NCBI RefSeq assembly: GCF_000023825.1
Contig: NC_013061.1
Coordinates: 310,001-374,000, forward strand
Source: Pedobacter heparinus DSM 2366
GTDB lineage: Bacteria; Bacteroidota; Bacteroidia; Sphingobacteriales; Sphingobacteriaceae
Direction: 5' to 3'
Length of the DNA: 64,000 nucleotides
In this document: one piece after another, positions 27,231 to 37,477 of the stretch
How positions within the stretch are numbered: the first letter of the stretch is position 1
Layout of the letters: every line of letters starts with the position of its first letter
Made by a program: the position numbers and the translations under genes
Notes under the pieces: generated by a model
Seen by the model: only the letters and a program-made list of their open reading frames with translations
Told to the model about the DNA's origin: nothing
Database searches by the model: none

Positions 27231-30200
27231 ATGGAAAGCAATAAAAAATACTGGAAAGGCTTAGAAGAGTATAACAACACTCCGGATTTTGTTGAAAACA
27301 ACAAAAACGAATTTGCTGAGCCCCTTCCAATAGAAGATGTTTTAAATGAAGCAGGGTTAAGTACAGTAACTCCACGCCGCGACTTTTTAAAGGCTTTAGG
27401 CTTTGGGTTAGGTGCGGTAACACTTGCAGCTTGTCAGACCGCCCCTGTTCATAAGGCAATTCCTTATGTGATTAAACCTGAAGAGGTTGTGCCGGGTATC
27501 CCTAACTATTATGTGTCAAGTTTTAACGGGCAGCCTGTACTGGTAAAAACCAGGGAAGGAAGACCTATTAAAATAGAGGCAAATCCTAATGCAGGTGTAT
27601 TTAACTGTGGAACTGATGCACAGGCACAGGCTTCTGTACTGGATCTGTATGATGTATCTAAACTAAAATCGCCTTTATTAAAAGAGAACGAAACTACCTG
27701 GGCAAAAGTAGATGAGTTTGTAAAAGGAGAATTAAATAAAGCACAGGCTTCGGGTAAAAAGATCAGGATTGTTTCTTCTTCTGTAAACAGTCCGTCTACC
27801 AAGGCTGTTATTGCTGATTTTGCTGCTGCTTATCCGAATACGAAACATGTACAGTACGATGCAGTTTCTTATACAGGTATCATTAAAGCGAATGAAAGTA
27901 CTTTTGGTAAAGCAGTTGTTCCAAAATATAAATTTGATAAAGCTGATCTGATCGTAAGTTTTGGGGCAGACTTTTTAGGTACCTGGATCAGTGGAGAGGA
28001 ATTTACGGCCCAGTATGTATCCAACAGGAACCATACTTCGTTGAAAAACGGTAAAATGTCGCGCCACTTCCAGTTTGAGGCAGGGATGAGCCTGACAGGT
28101 ACCAATGCAGATACCAGGGTTCCGGTAAAATTATCGGAAGAGGGACCTGCACTGATTACCTTATACAATGCAATTACAGGGAGTAATTTAGCAGGAGCAG
28201 CGCTTCCTAACAATGTTACTGCCGATAAGGCGCTTAAATTAGTTGCGAAAGAATTACTGCAAAATAAAGGAAAAGCACTGGTTGTTTCCGGTTCGAATGA
28301 TATATCTACCCAGATTCTGGTAAATGCGATCAATTCGGCAATCGGCAGCTACGGTACCACTATCGATCTGGATAATCCGAATAAGCGTTATGCAGGTAAT
28401 GATGCCGAATTTGCTGAGTTCATTAATGAAATGAACAAGGGCGAGATTGCTGCGGTATTTTTCCTGGACAGCAATCCTGTTTATGATGTAGCAAATAGCA
28501 AAGCGTTTACTGAGGCTTTGGCTAAGGTTGCTTTAAAAGTATCTTTCTCTGACCGTAAAGATGAGACTTCAACTTTATGTGATGTGATTGCGATCAATCA
28601 TAATTACCTGGAAGCATGGGGTGATGCCAATATATACGAAGGATACTATTCTATCGTACAGCCTACAATTAACCCGGTATTTAACTCGCGCCAGGCAGAA
28701 GAAAGCTTGTTAACCTGGTCTGATGCCCCTGTTAAAGAATACTATCAATATGTACGCAATAACTGGGAAAAAAACATACTGCCTACTTTTGGTAAAGGAT
28801 GGAAAGAGGTATTGCAAGCAGGTGTGTTTGCTGCTGCAGAGAAACCTGCAGGTGCATATAGCGTAGGTTTATCGCTTGATGCAGCCGCTGCAGCTATCGT
28901 AAATAACAGTAAGGCACTGGCTAAGAACAAAGTAGAGTTACAGGTATACGAAAGTATCCCGATGCGTGACGGTAAACATGCAAATAATGCATTTTTACAG
29001 GAATTGCCAGATCCGGTTTCTAAAGTAACCTGGGACAATTACATTGCCCTGGCACCTAAATATGCTGAAAAGCTGGGTTATAAAGAGTTTGACATTGTTA
29101 CTGTAAAAGGTGAAAATGGTTATACAATTGAATTGCCTGTGCTGATCCAGCCCGGACAAGCTATGGGTACTGCATCTATTGCTTTAGGCTATGGACGTAC
29201 TAAGGTGGGTAAGGCTGGTGATAACGTTGGAAAAAATGCTTTCCCGTTTGTAAGCCTGGTTAACGGGACTTCAAAGTACACCACCACGGTAGAGCTTTCG
29301 GGAACGGGAAGAAGAGAAGAGCTTGCACAAACACAAACGCACTATTCTTTTGAAGGCAGGAATGTAATCCGCGAGGCTACATTTGCAGAATATAAAAAGA
29401 ATCCGGCAGCTGGTTCAGGTAATGACCACGCTAAACATAAAACTTACGATTTATGGGATAAATACGAGAAACCAGGCAACAACTGGGTGATGGCAATCGA
29501 TCTGAATGCTTGTACAGGTTGTGGTTCTTGTATTGTTGCCTGTAACGTAGAAAATAACATTCCGGTTGTAGGCAAAGACGAAGTACGCAGACGCAGGGAA
29601 ATGCACTGGATCCGTATTGACCGTTACTACAGCTTCAACCAGGAAGGTGATGCCCATGCGGAGCATGCAGCACCTGGTCATGGTAATGGTATTAATGCCG
29701 TAACTAAAGAAAAAGAGATTGCGCACCTGGACGAGAACCAGATGAACAATGTTTCTGTTGTACATCAGCCGATGCTTTGTCAGCATTGCGACCATGCACC
29801 ATGTGAAACAGTTTGTCCGGTACTGGCAACGGTACACTCATCGGATGGTTTGAACCACATGGCTTATAACCGTTGCGTAGGTACCCGTTACTGTGCAAAC
29901 AACTGTCCATATAAAGTACGTCGTTTCAACTGGTTCAACTACTGGAACGATTCACGTTTTGACAATTACCTGAACAATGAATTTACACAGCTGGTGCTTA
30001 ACCCTGATGTAACTACACGTTCAAGAGGTGTGATGGAAAAATGTTCGATGTGTATCCAGCGTATCCAGGCTGGTAAACTGCAGGCCAAAATTGAAAAACG
30101 TCCGTTGAAAGATGGCGACATCAAAATGGCATGTCAGCAGGCTTGTTCGGCAAATGCCATCATATTTGGTGATTCCAATGATCCGGAATCGGAAGTTTCC

Positions 30201-30311
30201 AAAGCATTACGTAGTGAGCGCATTTACTATGTTTTAGAGGAGATCAACGTTCAGCCGGGAATCGGTTATATGACGAAAATTAGAAATACAGATACAACAG
30301 TACAAGCGTGA
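27231..30311 (+). CDS. actB: Alternative complex III iron-sulfur/molybdopterin-oxidoreductase-like subunit ActB
   Basis: A 1026-residue periplasmic subunit. Residues 48-68 are a twin-arginine signal (RRDFLKALGFGLGAVTLAAC), with Cys68 suited to lipidation. The N-terminal two thirds resemble molybdopterin oxidoreductases, but this family binds no molybdenum cofactor. The C-terminal third is a ferredoxin-like [Fe-S] module: CTGCGSCIVACNVENN (from 761), CQHCDHAPCETVCPV (from about 850), then CVGTRYCANNCPY and CSMCIQR. A His-rich insertion (GDAHAEHAAPGHGNG) lies between the first two clusters of cysteines. It carries electrons between the quinol site and the hemes. Confidence 0.95.
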   Translation: MESNKKYWKGLEEYNNTPDFVENNKNEFAEPLPIEDVLNEAGLSTVTPRRDFLKALGFGLGAVTLAACQTAPVHKAIPYVIKPEEVVPGIPNYYVSSFNGQPVLVKTREGRPIKIEANPNAGVFNCGTDAQAQASVLDLYDVSKLKSPLLKENETTWAKVDEFVKGELNKAQASGKKIRIVSSSVNSPSTKAVIADFAAAYPNTKHVQYDAVSYTGIIKANESTFGKAVVPKYKFDKADLIVSFGADFLGTWISGEEFTAQYVSNRNHTSLKNGKMSRHFQFEAGMSLTGTNADTRVPVKLSEEGPALITLYNAITGSNLAGAALPNNVTADKALKLVAKELLQNKGKALVVSGSNDISTQILVNAINSAIGSYGTTIDLDNPNKRYAGNDAEFAEFINEMNKGEIAAVFFLDSNPVYDVANSKAFTEALAKVALKVSFSDRKDETSTLCDVIAINHNYLEAWGDANIYEGYYSIVQPTINPVFNSRQAEESLLTWSDAPVKEYYQYVRNNWEKNILPTFGKGWKEVLQAGVFAAAEKPAGAYSVGLSLDAAAAAIVNNSKALAKNKVELQVYESIPMRDGKHANNAFLQELPDPVSKVTWDNYIALAPKYAEKLGYKEFDIVTVKGENGYTIELPVLIQPGQAMGTASIALGYGRTKVGKAGDNVGKNAFPFVSLVNGTSKYTTTVELSGTGRREELAQTQTHYSFEGRNVIREATFAEYKKNPAAGSGNDHAKHKTYDLWDKYEKPGNNWVMAIDLNACTGCGSCIVACNVENNIPVVGKDEVRRRREMHWIRIDRYYSFNQEGDAHAEHAAPGHGNGINAVTKEKEIAHLDENQMNNVSVVHQPMLCQHCDHAPCETVCPVLATVHSSDGLNHMAYNRCVGTRYCANNCPYKVRRFNWFNYWNDSRFDNYLNNEFTQLVLNPDVTTRSRGVMEKCSMCIQRIQAGKLQAKIEKRPLKDGDIKMACQQACSANAIIFGDSNDPESEVSKALRSERIYYVLEEINVQPGIGYMTKIRNTDTTVQA

Positions 30312-30346
30312 GAGCGCGTAAGCTGATATTAAAAGAAATATAAATT

Positions 30347-31819
30347 ATGTCAGGACATAACGAATCAATATTAAGAGAACCATTAATCACCGGCAAGGAT
30401 ATCACGTATGCAAAGATTACGGATGATATTTTAATGCCGGTTGAGAACAAGCCAAACAGGGCATGGTGGATAGGATTTACCGTAGCACTTTGCGGAGCCT
30501 TACTATGGGTGGTAGCTGTGAGCTATACCTTCTGGTTTGGTATAGGTGCCTGGGGATTAAATAAAACAGTTGGATGGGCATGGGACATCACCGGCTTCGT
30601 ATGGTGGGTAGGTATTGGTCACGCAGGAACGCTGATCTCTGCAGTACTGTTGCTTTTCCGTCAGAACTGGCGTAACTCCATTAACCGTTCGGCAGAGGCG
30701 ATGACGATCTTCGCCGTTATTTGTGCCGCAACCTATGTAGTTTCCCACATGGGAAGGCCATGGCTGGCTTACTGGGTATTGCCATTACCAAATCAGTTCG
30801 GTTCATTATGGGTTAACTTTAACTCTCCGCTGGTTTGGGATATGTTTGCGATCTCTACTTACTTCTCGGTATCACTGTTGTTCTGGTATACAGGTTTACT
30901 GCCTGATATCGCGACGATCCGTGACCGTGCAACAGGCGTAAAGAGAAAAGTTTATTCTATATTGTCATTTGGATGGGCAGGAAACGTAAAGACATGGCAA
31001 CGCTTTGAGGCTGTATCTTTGATTCTGGCCGGTATTTCTACACCACTGGTACTTTCGGTACACACGATTGTATCGATGGACTTTGCAACCTCGGTAATCC
31101 CGGGATGGCATACTACGATCTTCCCTCCATATTTTGTGGCCGGGGCGATCTTCTCCGGATTTGCTATGGTACTGACGCTGTTACTGGTAGCACGTAAAGT
31201 ATTGGGCCTGGAGAACTACATCACCATGTTCCACATTGAGTCGATGAACAAGATCATCATCTTAACGGGATCTATTGTAGGTGTGGCTTATTTAACAGAG
31301 TTCTTTATTGCCTGGTATTCAGGTTCAGAATATGAACAATATGCATTCATCAACCGTTCGACCGGTCCTTACTGGTGGGCATACTGGATGATGATGACCT
31401 GTAACGTGATCTCTCCGCAGTTGTTATGGTTTAAAAAGATCCGTACCAGCATCCCGGCTACCTGGATTTTGTCTATTGTAGTAAACATCGGTATGTGGTT
31501 TGAGCGTTTTGTAATTATCGTGACTTCATTACACCGTGATTATATCCCTTCAAGCTGGGCCATGTTCTATCCGTCGTGGGTAGATGTGAGTGTCTTTGTA
31601 GGATCGATAGGAGTATTCTTTACCTTGTTCTTATTGTTCCTGCGGGTTTTACCTTCAATTGCAATTGCAGAGGTTAAATTGCTGCTGAAGAGTGCAAGTG
31701 AGCAGGCTAAACTGGAGCAGATTAAAGGTGGACATTTAGATAAAGAACATGTATCGGAATACGTGGAGTCTTTAGAAAAATTTGATAGTGTTAAACAAGA
31801 AGAATACGCAAAAATATAA
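30347..31819 (+). CDS. actC: Alternative complex III membrane subunit ActC (NrfD-like)
   Basis: A 490-residue integral membrane protein of the NrfD/PsrC family with about ten transmembrane helices. It contains [79 protein letters not shown] and the cytosolic C-terminal helix ending QEEYAKI. It is one of two quinol-interacting membrane subunits (with ActF), and residues lining its helix bundle are expected to take part in proton movement. It is followed after two bases by actD, indicating tight coupling. Confidence 0.95.
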   Translation: MSGHNESILREPLITGKDITYAKITDDILMPVENKPNRAWWIGFTVALCGALLWVVAVSYTFWFGIGAWGLNKTVGWAWDITGFVWWVGIGHAGTLISAVLLLFRQNWRNSINRSAEAMTIFAVICAATYVVSHMGRPWLAYWVLPLPNQFGSLWVNFNSPLVWDMFAISTYFSVSLLFWYTGLLPDIATIRDRATGVKRKVYSILSFGWAGNVKTWQRFEAVSLILAGISTPLVLSVHTIVSMDFATSVIPGWHTTIFPPYFVAGAIFSGFAMVLTLLLVARKVLGLENYITMFHIESMNKIIILTGSIVGVAYLTEFFIAWYSGSEYEQYAFINRSTGPYWWAYWMMMTCNVISPQLLWFKKIRTSIPATWILSIVVNIGMWFERFVIIVTSLHRDYIPSSWAMFYPSWVDVSVFVGSIGVFFTLFLLFLRVLPSIAIAEVKLLLKSASEQAKLEQIKGGHLDKEHVSEYVESLEKFDSVKQEEYAKI

Positions 31820-31821
31820 CA

Positions 31822-32358
31822 ATGAATAATATCAAATATATTTTAGGCAGTTTTGGTGATCCTGATGAAATGATGCATGGCATCGAAAAGCTGCAGGAAA
31901 ACAACATTAAGATACATGATGTTTATACACCAATGCCTATACACGGCATAGAAGCTAAATTAGGGGTTAAACGTTCAAGGCTAGATATTGCTGCATTCTT
32001 TTTTGGAATAACAGGAACCTGTACCATGCTTACGTTTGTATATTTTGCAGCTGCTTACGACTGGCCGATCAATATTGGTGGTAAGCCACATTTTGCCCTG
32101 CCGGATTTTATTCCGATTACATTTGAGCTAACCATATTATTTTGTGCTTTTGGTTTGGTAGGCTCTTACTACGCATCGACACATTTATTTCCTGGAAGAG
32201 CACCGAGGGTGATGGATTTAAGGGCAACTGATGACAGGTTCATCATTGCGATTGATGCAAAAGAAAATACCGAGCACAGTAAGATAGATGATTTATTAAA
32301 GCAAGCGGGTGCTTTGGAAGTAAAGCATAATGAAAGGAAGTATGTTAGCTATGAATAA
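31822..32358 (+). CDS. actD: Alternative complex III subunit ActD (DUF3341)
   Basis: A 178-residue DUF3341 protein with two transmembrane helices (about 54-80 and 97-120) and cytosolic ends. The N-terminal ferredoxin-like fold starts YILGSFGDPDEMMHGIEKLQ, followed by DVYTPMPIHGIEAKLGVKRSR just before the first helix. The C-terminal segment is polar (RATDDRFIIAIDAKEN). In solved alternative complex III structures the corresponding subunit packs against the NrfD-like subunits. Its last eight bases overlap the actE start. Confidence 0.93.
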   Translation: MNNIKYILGSFGDPDEMMHGIEKLQENNIKIHDVYTPMPIHGIEAKLGVKRSRLDIAAFFFGITGTCTMLTFVYFAAAYDWPINIGGKPHFALPDFIPITFELTILFCAFGLVGSYYASTHLFPGRAPRVMDLRATDDRFIIAIDAKENTEHSKIDDLLKQAGALEVKHNERKYVSYE

Positions 32359-32956
32359 GAATAAAGTAGTTTTAGCCTCATTTTGTATTCTTGCAGGTGC
32401 TGTTATGTTCACAGCATGTAAGGATAAAAGAAGTACAGGTTTAGAATACGCCAGAAACATGTATGATCCGATTGCGCTTAATCCGGACCAGCCAGTTTCT
32501 ACTACGAATGACTATTTAAAAAGTTTTAAAGGTCAGACTGCCCAGACGCCACCGGCAAATACTACTCCGGTAGGGTTTGATCGGTATGATGACTACCCGA
32601 ATACCAAGGAAGGTTATGAAGCGGCCGGAGCCAATCTGGTTAATCCTCTTCCTGCGACAGCAGCAAATCTGGAATCAGGTAAACACTATTTCAAAGTATT
32701 TTGTTCTCCATGTCATGGTGAGCAGGGCGATGGACAAGGTCACCTGGTTAAAATTGAAAAGTTCAATGGTGTTCCTTCTTATCATGGTGATGCAGCTTCT
32801 TCACGTGGCGGTCTGATGAAAGATTTAACAGCAGGAAAAATTTATCATACAATTGAGTATGGTTTAAATAATATGGGATCACATGCCTCTCAGCTATCTC
32901 CTGAAGAAAGGTGGAAAGTAGTGATGTATGTTCAACAATTACAAAAAATACAATAG
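32351..32956 (+). CDS. actE: Alternative complex III monoheme cytochrome c subunit ActE, lipoprotein
   Basis: A 201-residue cytochrome with a lipoprotein signal (MNKNKVVLASFCILAGAVMF then TAC), giving a lipid-anchored periplasmic protein. The single heme site is FCSPCHGEQGDG with the distal methionine probably in NNMGSHASQLS. An upstream in-frame ATG at 32330 would add seven residues inside actD. The ATG at 32351, within the ATGAATAA overlap, gives a clean signal peptide and translational coupling and is preferred. It hands electrons from ActA/ActB to the oxidase. Confidence 0.92.
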   Translation: MNKNKVVLASFCILAGAVMFTACKDKRSTGLEYARNMYDPIALNPDQPVSTTNDYLKSFKGQTAQTPPANTTPVGFDRYDDYPNTKEGYEAAGANLVNPLPATAANLESGKHYFKVFCSPCHGEQGDGQGHLVKIEKFNGVPSYHGDAASSRGGLMKDLTAGKIYHTIEYGLNNMGSHASQLSPEERWKVVMYVQQLQKIQ

Positions 32957-32971
32957 AAAAGCACAATATAA

Positions 32972-34186
32972 ATGGGAACTCACAATTATAATTTAACTGA
33001 GCAGTTTGAGTTTACAGGTAAAGCCAAAACTTTAAGCATCGTTGCTATTGTAATAGGTATAGCAGCTATAGGTTATGGTTTTTCGGCAGAGGCGCTTCAT
33101 GAGCGTACTTTTGCCAACTTGTTGCTGATGGCTTATTACTTTGCATGTGTATGCATGTCGGGAGCATTTTTCCTGGCTGTTCAATTTGTAGCACAGGCGG
33201 GTTGGTCTGCTTCTATACTACGTGTACCTCAGGCCATGGCCAGAGTTTTACCTATAGCCGTAATCATCTTATTGGTGGTAATGGGCTTAGGTTTATATAC
33301 ACATAATTTGTACCATCACTGGCATGCTGATGGATTAACAGATGTCAATAGTCCGAACTATGATAAACTGATTGACGGTAAGTCGGCTTTCTTAAACGTG
33401 CCTTTCTTTATGGCGCGCCAGGTGATCTTCCTGGGGGTTTATTCGATATTTGCCATGTTGCTATCCAAGTTATCTGCAAACGAAGATCTGGAAGGCGGTT
33501 TGAATGCTTACAGAAAAAGCTTCAAATATTCATGTATTTTCCTGGTAATTTATGGATTTACTACACCAATATTTGCTTTTGATACCGTAATGTCTTTAGA
33601 GGCACACTGGTTCTCGACCATGTTTGGCTGGTACAATTTTGCTGCCATGTGGGTAAGCAGTCTGGCTACCATAGCGATCATTATCATCCTGTTGAGAAAA
33701 GCAGGTTATATGAGCTGGGTAAACAACAGTCACCTGCACAATTTAGGACAGTTTATATTCGGTTTCTCTATTTTCTGGACCTATGTATGGTTTGCACAGT
33801 TCCTGTTGATTTACTATGCCAACATGCCTGAAGAGACTGTGTATTTTTACAAAAGGTTTGAGCACTATGAGTTCTGGTTTTACCTGAACCTGATCCTGAA
33901 CTTTTTAGCGCCTGTATTGCTGTTGATGGATAGGGACAATAAAAGACAGGAGAATATTTTACTTACCGTATCGATAGTTGTTTTATGCGGTCACTGGGTT
34001 GATTATTATCAGATGATTATGCCAGGAACAGTGGAAGAACACCATGGGTTTGGTATAATAGAAGTGGGTACTGCAATAGGTTTTGTAGGTTTGTTTACTT
34101 TTACTGTTTTAAATGCGTTGAGTAAGAAACCATTGATTGCAAAGAACCATCCGTTTTTACAAGAGAGTTTAAATCATCACTTGTAG
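32972..34186 (+). CDS. actF: Alternative complex III quinone-site membrane subunit ActF
   Basis: A 404-residue membrane protein with about ten hydrophobic helices, a shorter relative of ActC. Blocks include ALHERTFANLLLMAYYFACV, LNVPFFMARQVIFLGVYSIFA, ETVYFYKRFEHYEFWFYLN and LLMDRDNKRQENILL. Family members are annotated as quinol:cytochrome c oxidoreductase quinone-binding subunit 2. It lies 15 bases after actE and ends the alternative complex III set; the oxidase genes begin after a 68-base gap with no terminator. Confidence 0.94.
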   Translation: MGTHNYNLTEQFEFTGKAKTLSIVAIVIGIAAIGYGFSAEALHERTFANLLLMAYYFACVCMSGAFFLAVQFVAQAGWSASILRVPQAMARVLPIAVIILLVVMGLGLYTHNLYHHWHADGLTDVNSPNYDKLIDGKSAFLNVPFFMARQVIFLGVYSIFAMLLSKLSANEDLEGGLNAYRKSFKYSCIFLVIYGFTTPIFAFDTVMSLEAHWFSTMFGWYNFAAMWVSSLATIAIIIILLRKAGYMSWVNNSHLHNLGQFIFGFSIFWTYVWFAQFLLIYYANMPEETVYFYKRFEHYEFWFYLNLILNFLAPVLLLMDRDNKRQENILLTVSIVVLCGHWVDYYQMIMPGTVEEHHGFGIIEVGTAIGFVGLFTFTVLNALSKKPLIAKNHPFLQESLNHHL

Positions 34187-34254
34187 CAGGCGGCTTTATA
34201 GCGTATAATAAATAATAGTATAAATAGAAGTACATCGTTACTACTTTTAAGGAA

Positions 34255-35481
34255 ATGAGTTTAAGAAAATTTATAAGTAACAAAACAATAGCGGCACTGG
34301 CAGTAATCATGACTGCATTTGCAAATACCAGCGCATTTGCCCAGGCTGCAGCTGCTGAGACCGCTAAGAAGCCCGTAGATATGGGACCGGTTTATAAATC
34401 GGCAATATTTTATGCCATGGCCTTCCTGCTGCTATGTTTATTCATAGCTATTATCGGAAAGGCATTAAAGGTATATGAGTTGACCAGAGCGGCTCAGGAT
34501 AAACCTAAAGGCATCAACTGGAATGCAGTTAACGGAGTACTTTTTGCATTGTTCCTGATTGTAGGTTTATATGGTGTATATTGGGAATATACGGTTCATG
34601 GCAATATGATCCTCCCTGATGCAGCATCAGAACATGGTGAGAAGATTGATCAGATGTTTAACATTACGCTGATCCTTACCACCATCGTTTTTATCGCTAC
34701 ACATATTCTTTTATTTGGTTTTGCTTATATCTACAAACACAGTGGTAAAAGAAAAGCTTACTATTATCCACACAACAATACTTTAGAACGTGTATGGACA
34801 ATTATTCCTGCACTGGTATTAACAGTACTGGTATTGATGGGCTTCCTTACCTGGAGATCAATCTTTTATAAGATTGAAGATCCGAACAACAAGCCCATCA
34901 GTATTGAGATTACTTCTTCACAGTTTGCATGGGCGATCCGTTATCCGGGAGCAGATGGAATTGTTGGTTTAAAGAACTACAAGCTGATCAATTCTATCAA
35001 TGCATTGGGTATTGACTTTAAAGATAAGAACAACCTTGATGATCAGTCGGCCGATGAAATGGTAATTCCTGTGAATAAACCAGTTCGTTTAATCCTGACG
35101 AGTAAGGACGTGATCCACAGTTTTTACATGCCGCATTTCAGGGTTCAGTTGAACACTGTTCCGGGTATGACCTCATATTTTGAGTTTACGCCAACCATTA
35201 CTACAGAAGAAATGAAGGCTAAGACCAATGACCCGACTTTCAAATATTTGTTCTTATGTAACAAGATTTGTGGTGATGGTCACTATAAAATGCAAAAGGA
35301 AGTTAAGGTGGTTTCTATGGCTGAATATGAGGCATGGGTGAAAAAACAACCTGCTTATTTAACTGACGATTTGAGGAAAGAATTTAACCTGCCCGTAGCA
35401 GCACCTGTTACTGCACCGGCAGATACAGCAGCAAAGGATACATCTGCAGTTAAAACCAATCAATTAGCTTTAAAAAATTAA
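34255..35481 (+). CDS. coxB: Cytochrome c oxidase subunit II
   Basis: A 408-residue subunit with a signal peptide (residues 1-25, ending SAFAQ), three hydrophobic helices (about 44-70, 93-112 and 140-165, plus one near 185) and a periplasmic CuA domain. The copper centre has the His of DVIHSFYMPHFRVQ and CNKICGDGHYKM (Cys335, Cys339, His343, Met346). It receives electrons from the ActE/ActA cytochromes. The tail is Ala/Pro/Thr-rich and there is no fused cytochrome c domain, so it is aa3-like rather than caa3-like at this subunit. It is followed by coxA after 20 bases. Confidence 0.97.
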   Translation: MSLRKFISNKTIAALAVIMTAFANTSAFAQAAAAETAKKPVDMGPVYKSAIFYAMAFLLLCLFIAIIGKALKVYELTRAAQDKPKGINWNAVNGVLFALFLIVGLYGVYWEYTVHGNMILPDAASEHGEKIDQMFNITLILTTIVFIATHILLFGFAYIYKHSGKRKAYYYPHNNTLERVWTIIPALVLTVLVLMGFLTWRSIFYKIEDPNNKPISIEITSSQFAWAIRYPGADGIVGLKNYKLINSINALGIDFKDKNNLDDQSADEMVIPVNKPVRLILTSKDVIHSFYMPHFRVQLNTVPGMTSYFEFTPTITTEEMKAKTNDPTFKYLFLCNKICGDGHYKMQKEVKVVSMAEYEAWVKKQPAYLTDDLRKEFNLPVAAPVTAPADTAAKDTSAVKTNQLALKN

Positions 35482-35501
35482 TAATACTGGAATAGCACAT
35501 T

Positions 35502-37391
35502 ATGTCAACTATATCATTACACGATACACATAACCACGATAACCATGATGATCATGGGCATCACAAAGAGACCTTCTTAACGAAGTATGTCTTTAGTCAG
35601 GATCATAAAATGATTGCCAAGCAGTTCCTGATAACGGGTATTATTATGGCTGTTATTGCGATGGGCCTTTCGATTCTGTTCCGTTTGCAACTGGCCTGGC
35701 CTGATAAAGACTTCCCTATTCTGGAGACTTTCTTAGGAAAATGGGCTGAGGGTGGACGTATTAAACCCGACTTTTATCTTGCATTGGTTACCATACATGG
35801 TACCATTATGGTATTCTTTGTACTGACAGCAGGATTAAGTGGTACTTTCAGTAATTTATTAATTCCGCTTCAGATTGGTGCAAGGGATATGGCCTCGCCC
35901 TTCCTGAACATGCTTTCTTACTGGTTCTTCTTCATGGCCTGTGTGATCATGATGAGTTCATTCTTTATACAAACCGGACCAGCGAGTGCCGGATGGACAG
36001 TTTATCCGCCATTATCTGCCTTGCCAACTGCGATTAGCGGCTCAGGTTTAGGGATGACACTCTGGTTGATCAGTATGGTGCTTTTTGTGGCTTCATCTTT
36101 AATGGGTGGTATCAATTATGTAAGTACGATATTGAACATGCGTACCAAGGGGATGGACCTTTGGAAAATGCCTCTGACGATCTGGGCATTCTTCCTGACA
36201 GCTGTGCTGGGTATTTTATCTTTCCCTGTATTGGTTGCGGGTGTGGTTTTATTGATCTTCGACAGGAGTTTCGGTACCAGTTTCTACCTTTCTGATATCG
36301 TTATGGGTACGCAGATCCTTCCCAATGAAGGGGGATCACCAATTTTATGGCAGCATTTGTTCTGGTTCCTGGGGCACCCTGAGGTATACATCGTAATTAT
36401 GCCGGCCATGGGATTGTCTTCAGAGATCATGTCTGTAAATGCAAGAAAACCAATTTTTGGTTACCATGCGATGATCTATTCCCTGATCGGTATTACCATC
36501 TTATCATTTATCGTATGGGGACACCATATGTTTGTAACGGGAATGAATCCGCTGCTTGGTGGTGTATTTATGATCACTACACTGATCATTGCAGTGCCGT
36601 CGGCAGTGAAGACCTTTAACTGGCTGGCCACCTTATGGAGGGGTAACATCAGGTTTACACCTGCCATGTTGTTTGCCATTGGTATGGTTTCTTTCTTTAT
36701 TTCAGGTGGTTTAACAGGTATTTTCCTGGGTAATGCTTCCCTGGATATCAACCTTCACGATACTTATTTTGTTGTGGCCCACTTCCACCTGGTAATGGGA
36801 TCAGCAGCTATCTTTGGTATGCTTGCGGGTGTGTATCATTATTTCCCTAAGATGTTTGGAAGGATGATGAGCAAAAAATTAGGTTATCTGCATTTCTGGA
36901 TTACTTTTGCCTGTGCTTACCTGGTATTCTTCCCATTGCACTTTTTAGGATTGGATGGGGTTCCGCGTCGTTATTATGCATTTACTGAGTTTGAATTTAT
37001 GCACAAATGGGTTACAGTGAACATTTTGGTGACCTGGTCGGCCATTATCGCTGCACTGGCTCAGGTAGCTTTCTTATTTAACTTCTTCTATTCTATCTTT
37101 AAAGGTAAAGTAGCTACCCAGAATCCTTGGGGAGCAAATACTTTAGAGTGGACTACCCCGGTGGAGCGTCTGCATGGTAACTGGCCAGGAGAGATCCCAA
37201 CAGTTTACCGCTGGCCTTACGATTATAGCAAGCCAGGAGCGGAGGAAGACTTTATTCCTCAAACTGTTCCTTTCTCGCAAACAATGAACTCAAATATGCC
37301 GCATGATTTTGAAGGCAACAGCGAGTCGGAACGCATACAAAGGGAATGGGAAGCAAAGAACACTCCTGAAGATGCGCCAAAATTAGATTAA
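35502..37391 (+). CDS. coxA: Cytochrome c oxidase subunit I
   Basis: A 629-residue heme-copper oxidase catalytic subunit with about twelve transmembrane helices. Ligands and key residues are HGTIMVFFVLTAGLSG (heme a), LFWFLGHPEVYIVIMPAMG (CuB His, the cross-linked Tyr and the A1-type proton-channel Glu), WGHHMFVTGMNP (two CuB His) and HDTYFVVAHFHLVMGS (heme a3 and heme a His). The N-terminus is strikingly His/Asp-rich (HDTHNHDNHDDHGHH) before the first helix. It reduces O2 to water with proton pumping. A strong terminator follows, although the operon continues. Confidence 0.98.
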   Translation: MSTISLHDTHNHDNHDDHGHHKETFLTKYVFSQDHKMIAKQFLITGIIMAVIAMGLSILFRLQLAWPDKDFPILETFLGKWAEGGRIKPDFYLALVTIHGTIMVFFVLTAGLSGTFSNLLIPLQIGARDMASPFLNMLSYWFFFMACVIMMSSFFIQTGPASAGWTVYPPLSALPTAISGSGLGMTLWLISMVLFVASSLMGGINYVSTILNMRTKGMDLWKMPLTIWAFFLTAVLGILSFPVLVAGVVLLIFDRSFGTSFYLSDIVMGTQILPNEGGSPILWQHLFWFLGHPEVYIVIMPAMGLSSEIMSVNARKPIFGYHAMIYSLIGITILSFIVWGHHMFVTGMNPLLGGVFMITTLIIAVPSAVKTFNWLATLWRGNIRFTPAMLFAIGMVSFFISGGLTGIFLGNASLDINLHDTYFVVAHFHLVMGSAAIFGMLAGVYHYFPKMFGRMMSKKLGYLHFWITFACAYLVFFPLHFLGLDGVPRRYYAFTEFEFMHKWVTVNILVTWSAIIAALAQVAFLFNFFYSIFKGKVATQNPWGANTLEWTTPVERLHGNWPGEIPTVYRWPYDYSKPGAEEDFIPQTVPFSQTMNSNMPHDFEGNSESERIQREWEAKNTPEDAPKLD

Positions 37392-37410
37392 TACGTAGTA
37401 TCTATATACA

Positions 37411-37462
37411 ATGGGGTATCTGCAGTAGGTAAATACTTACAACAGGTACCTCATTTTTTTTT
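37411..37462 (+). terminator. Intra-operon terminator after coxA
   Basis: ATGGGGTATCTG pairs with CAGGTACCTCAT (two wobble pairs) around a 20-base loop, followed by a run of nine T. It should separate highly expressed structural subunits from the assembly genes downstream. Confidence 0.8.
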
Positions 37463-37477
37463 AATCAGACACATACC

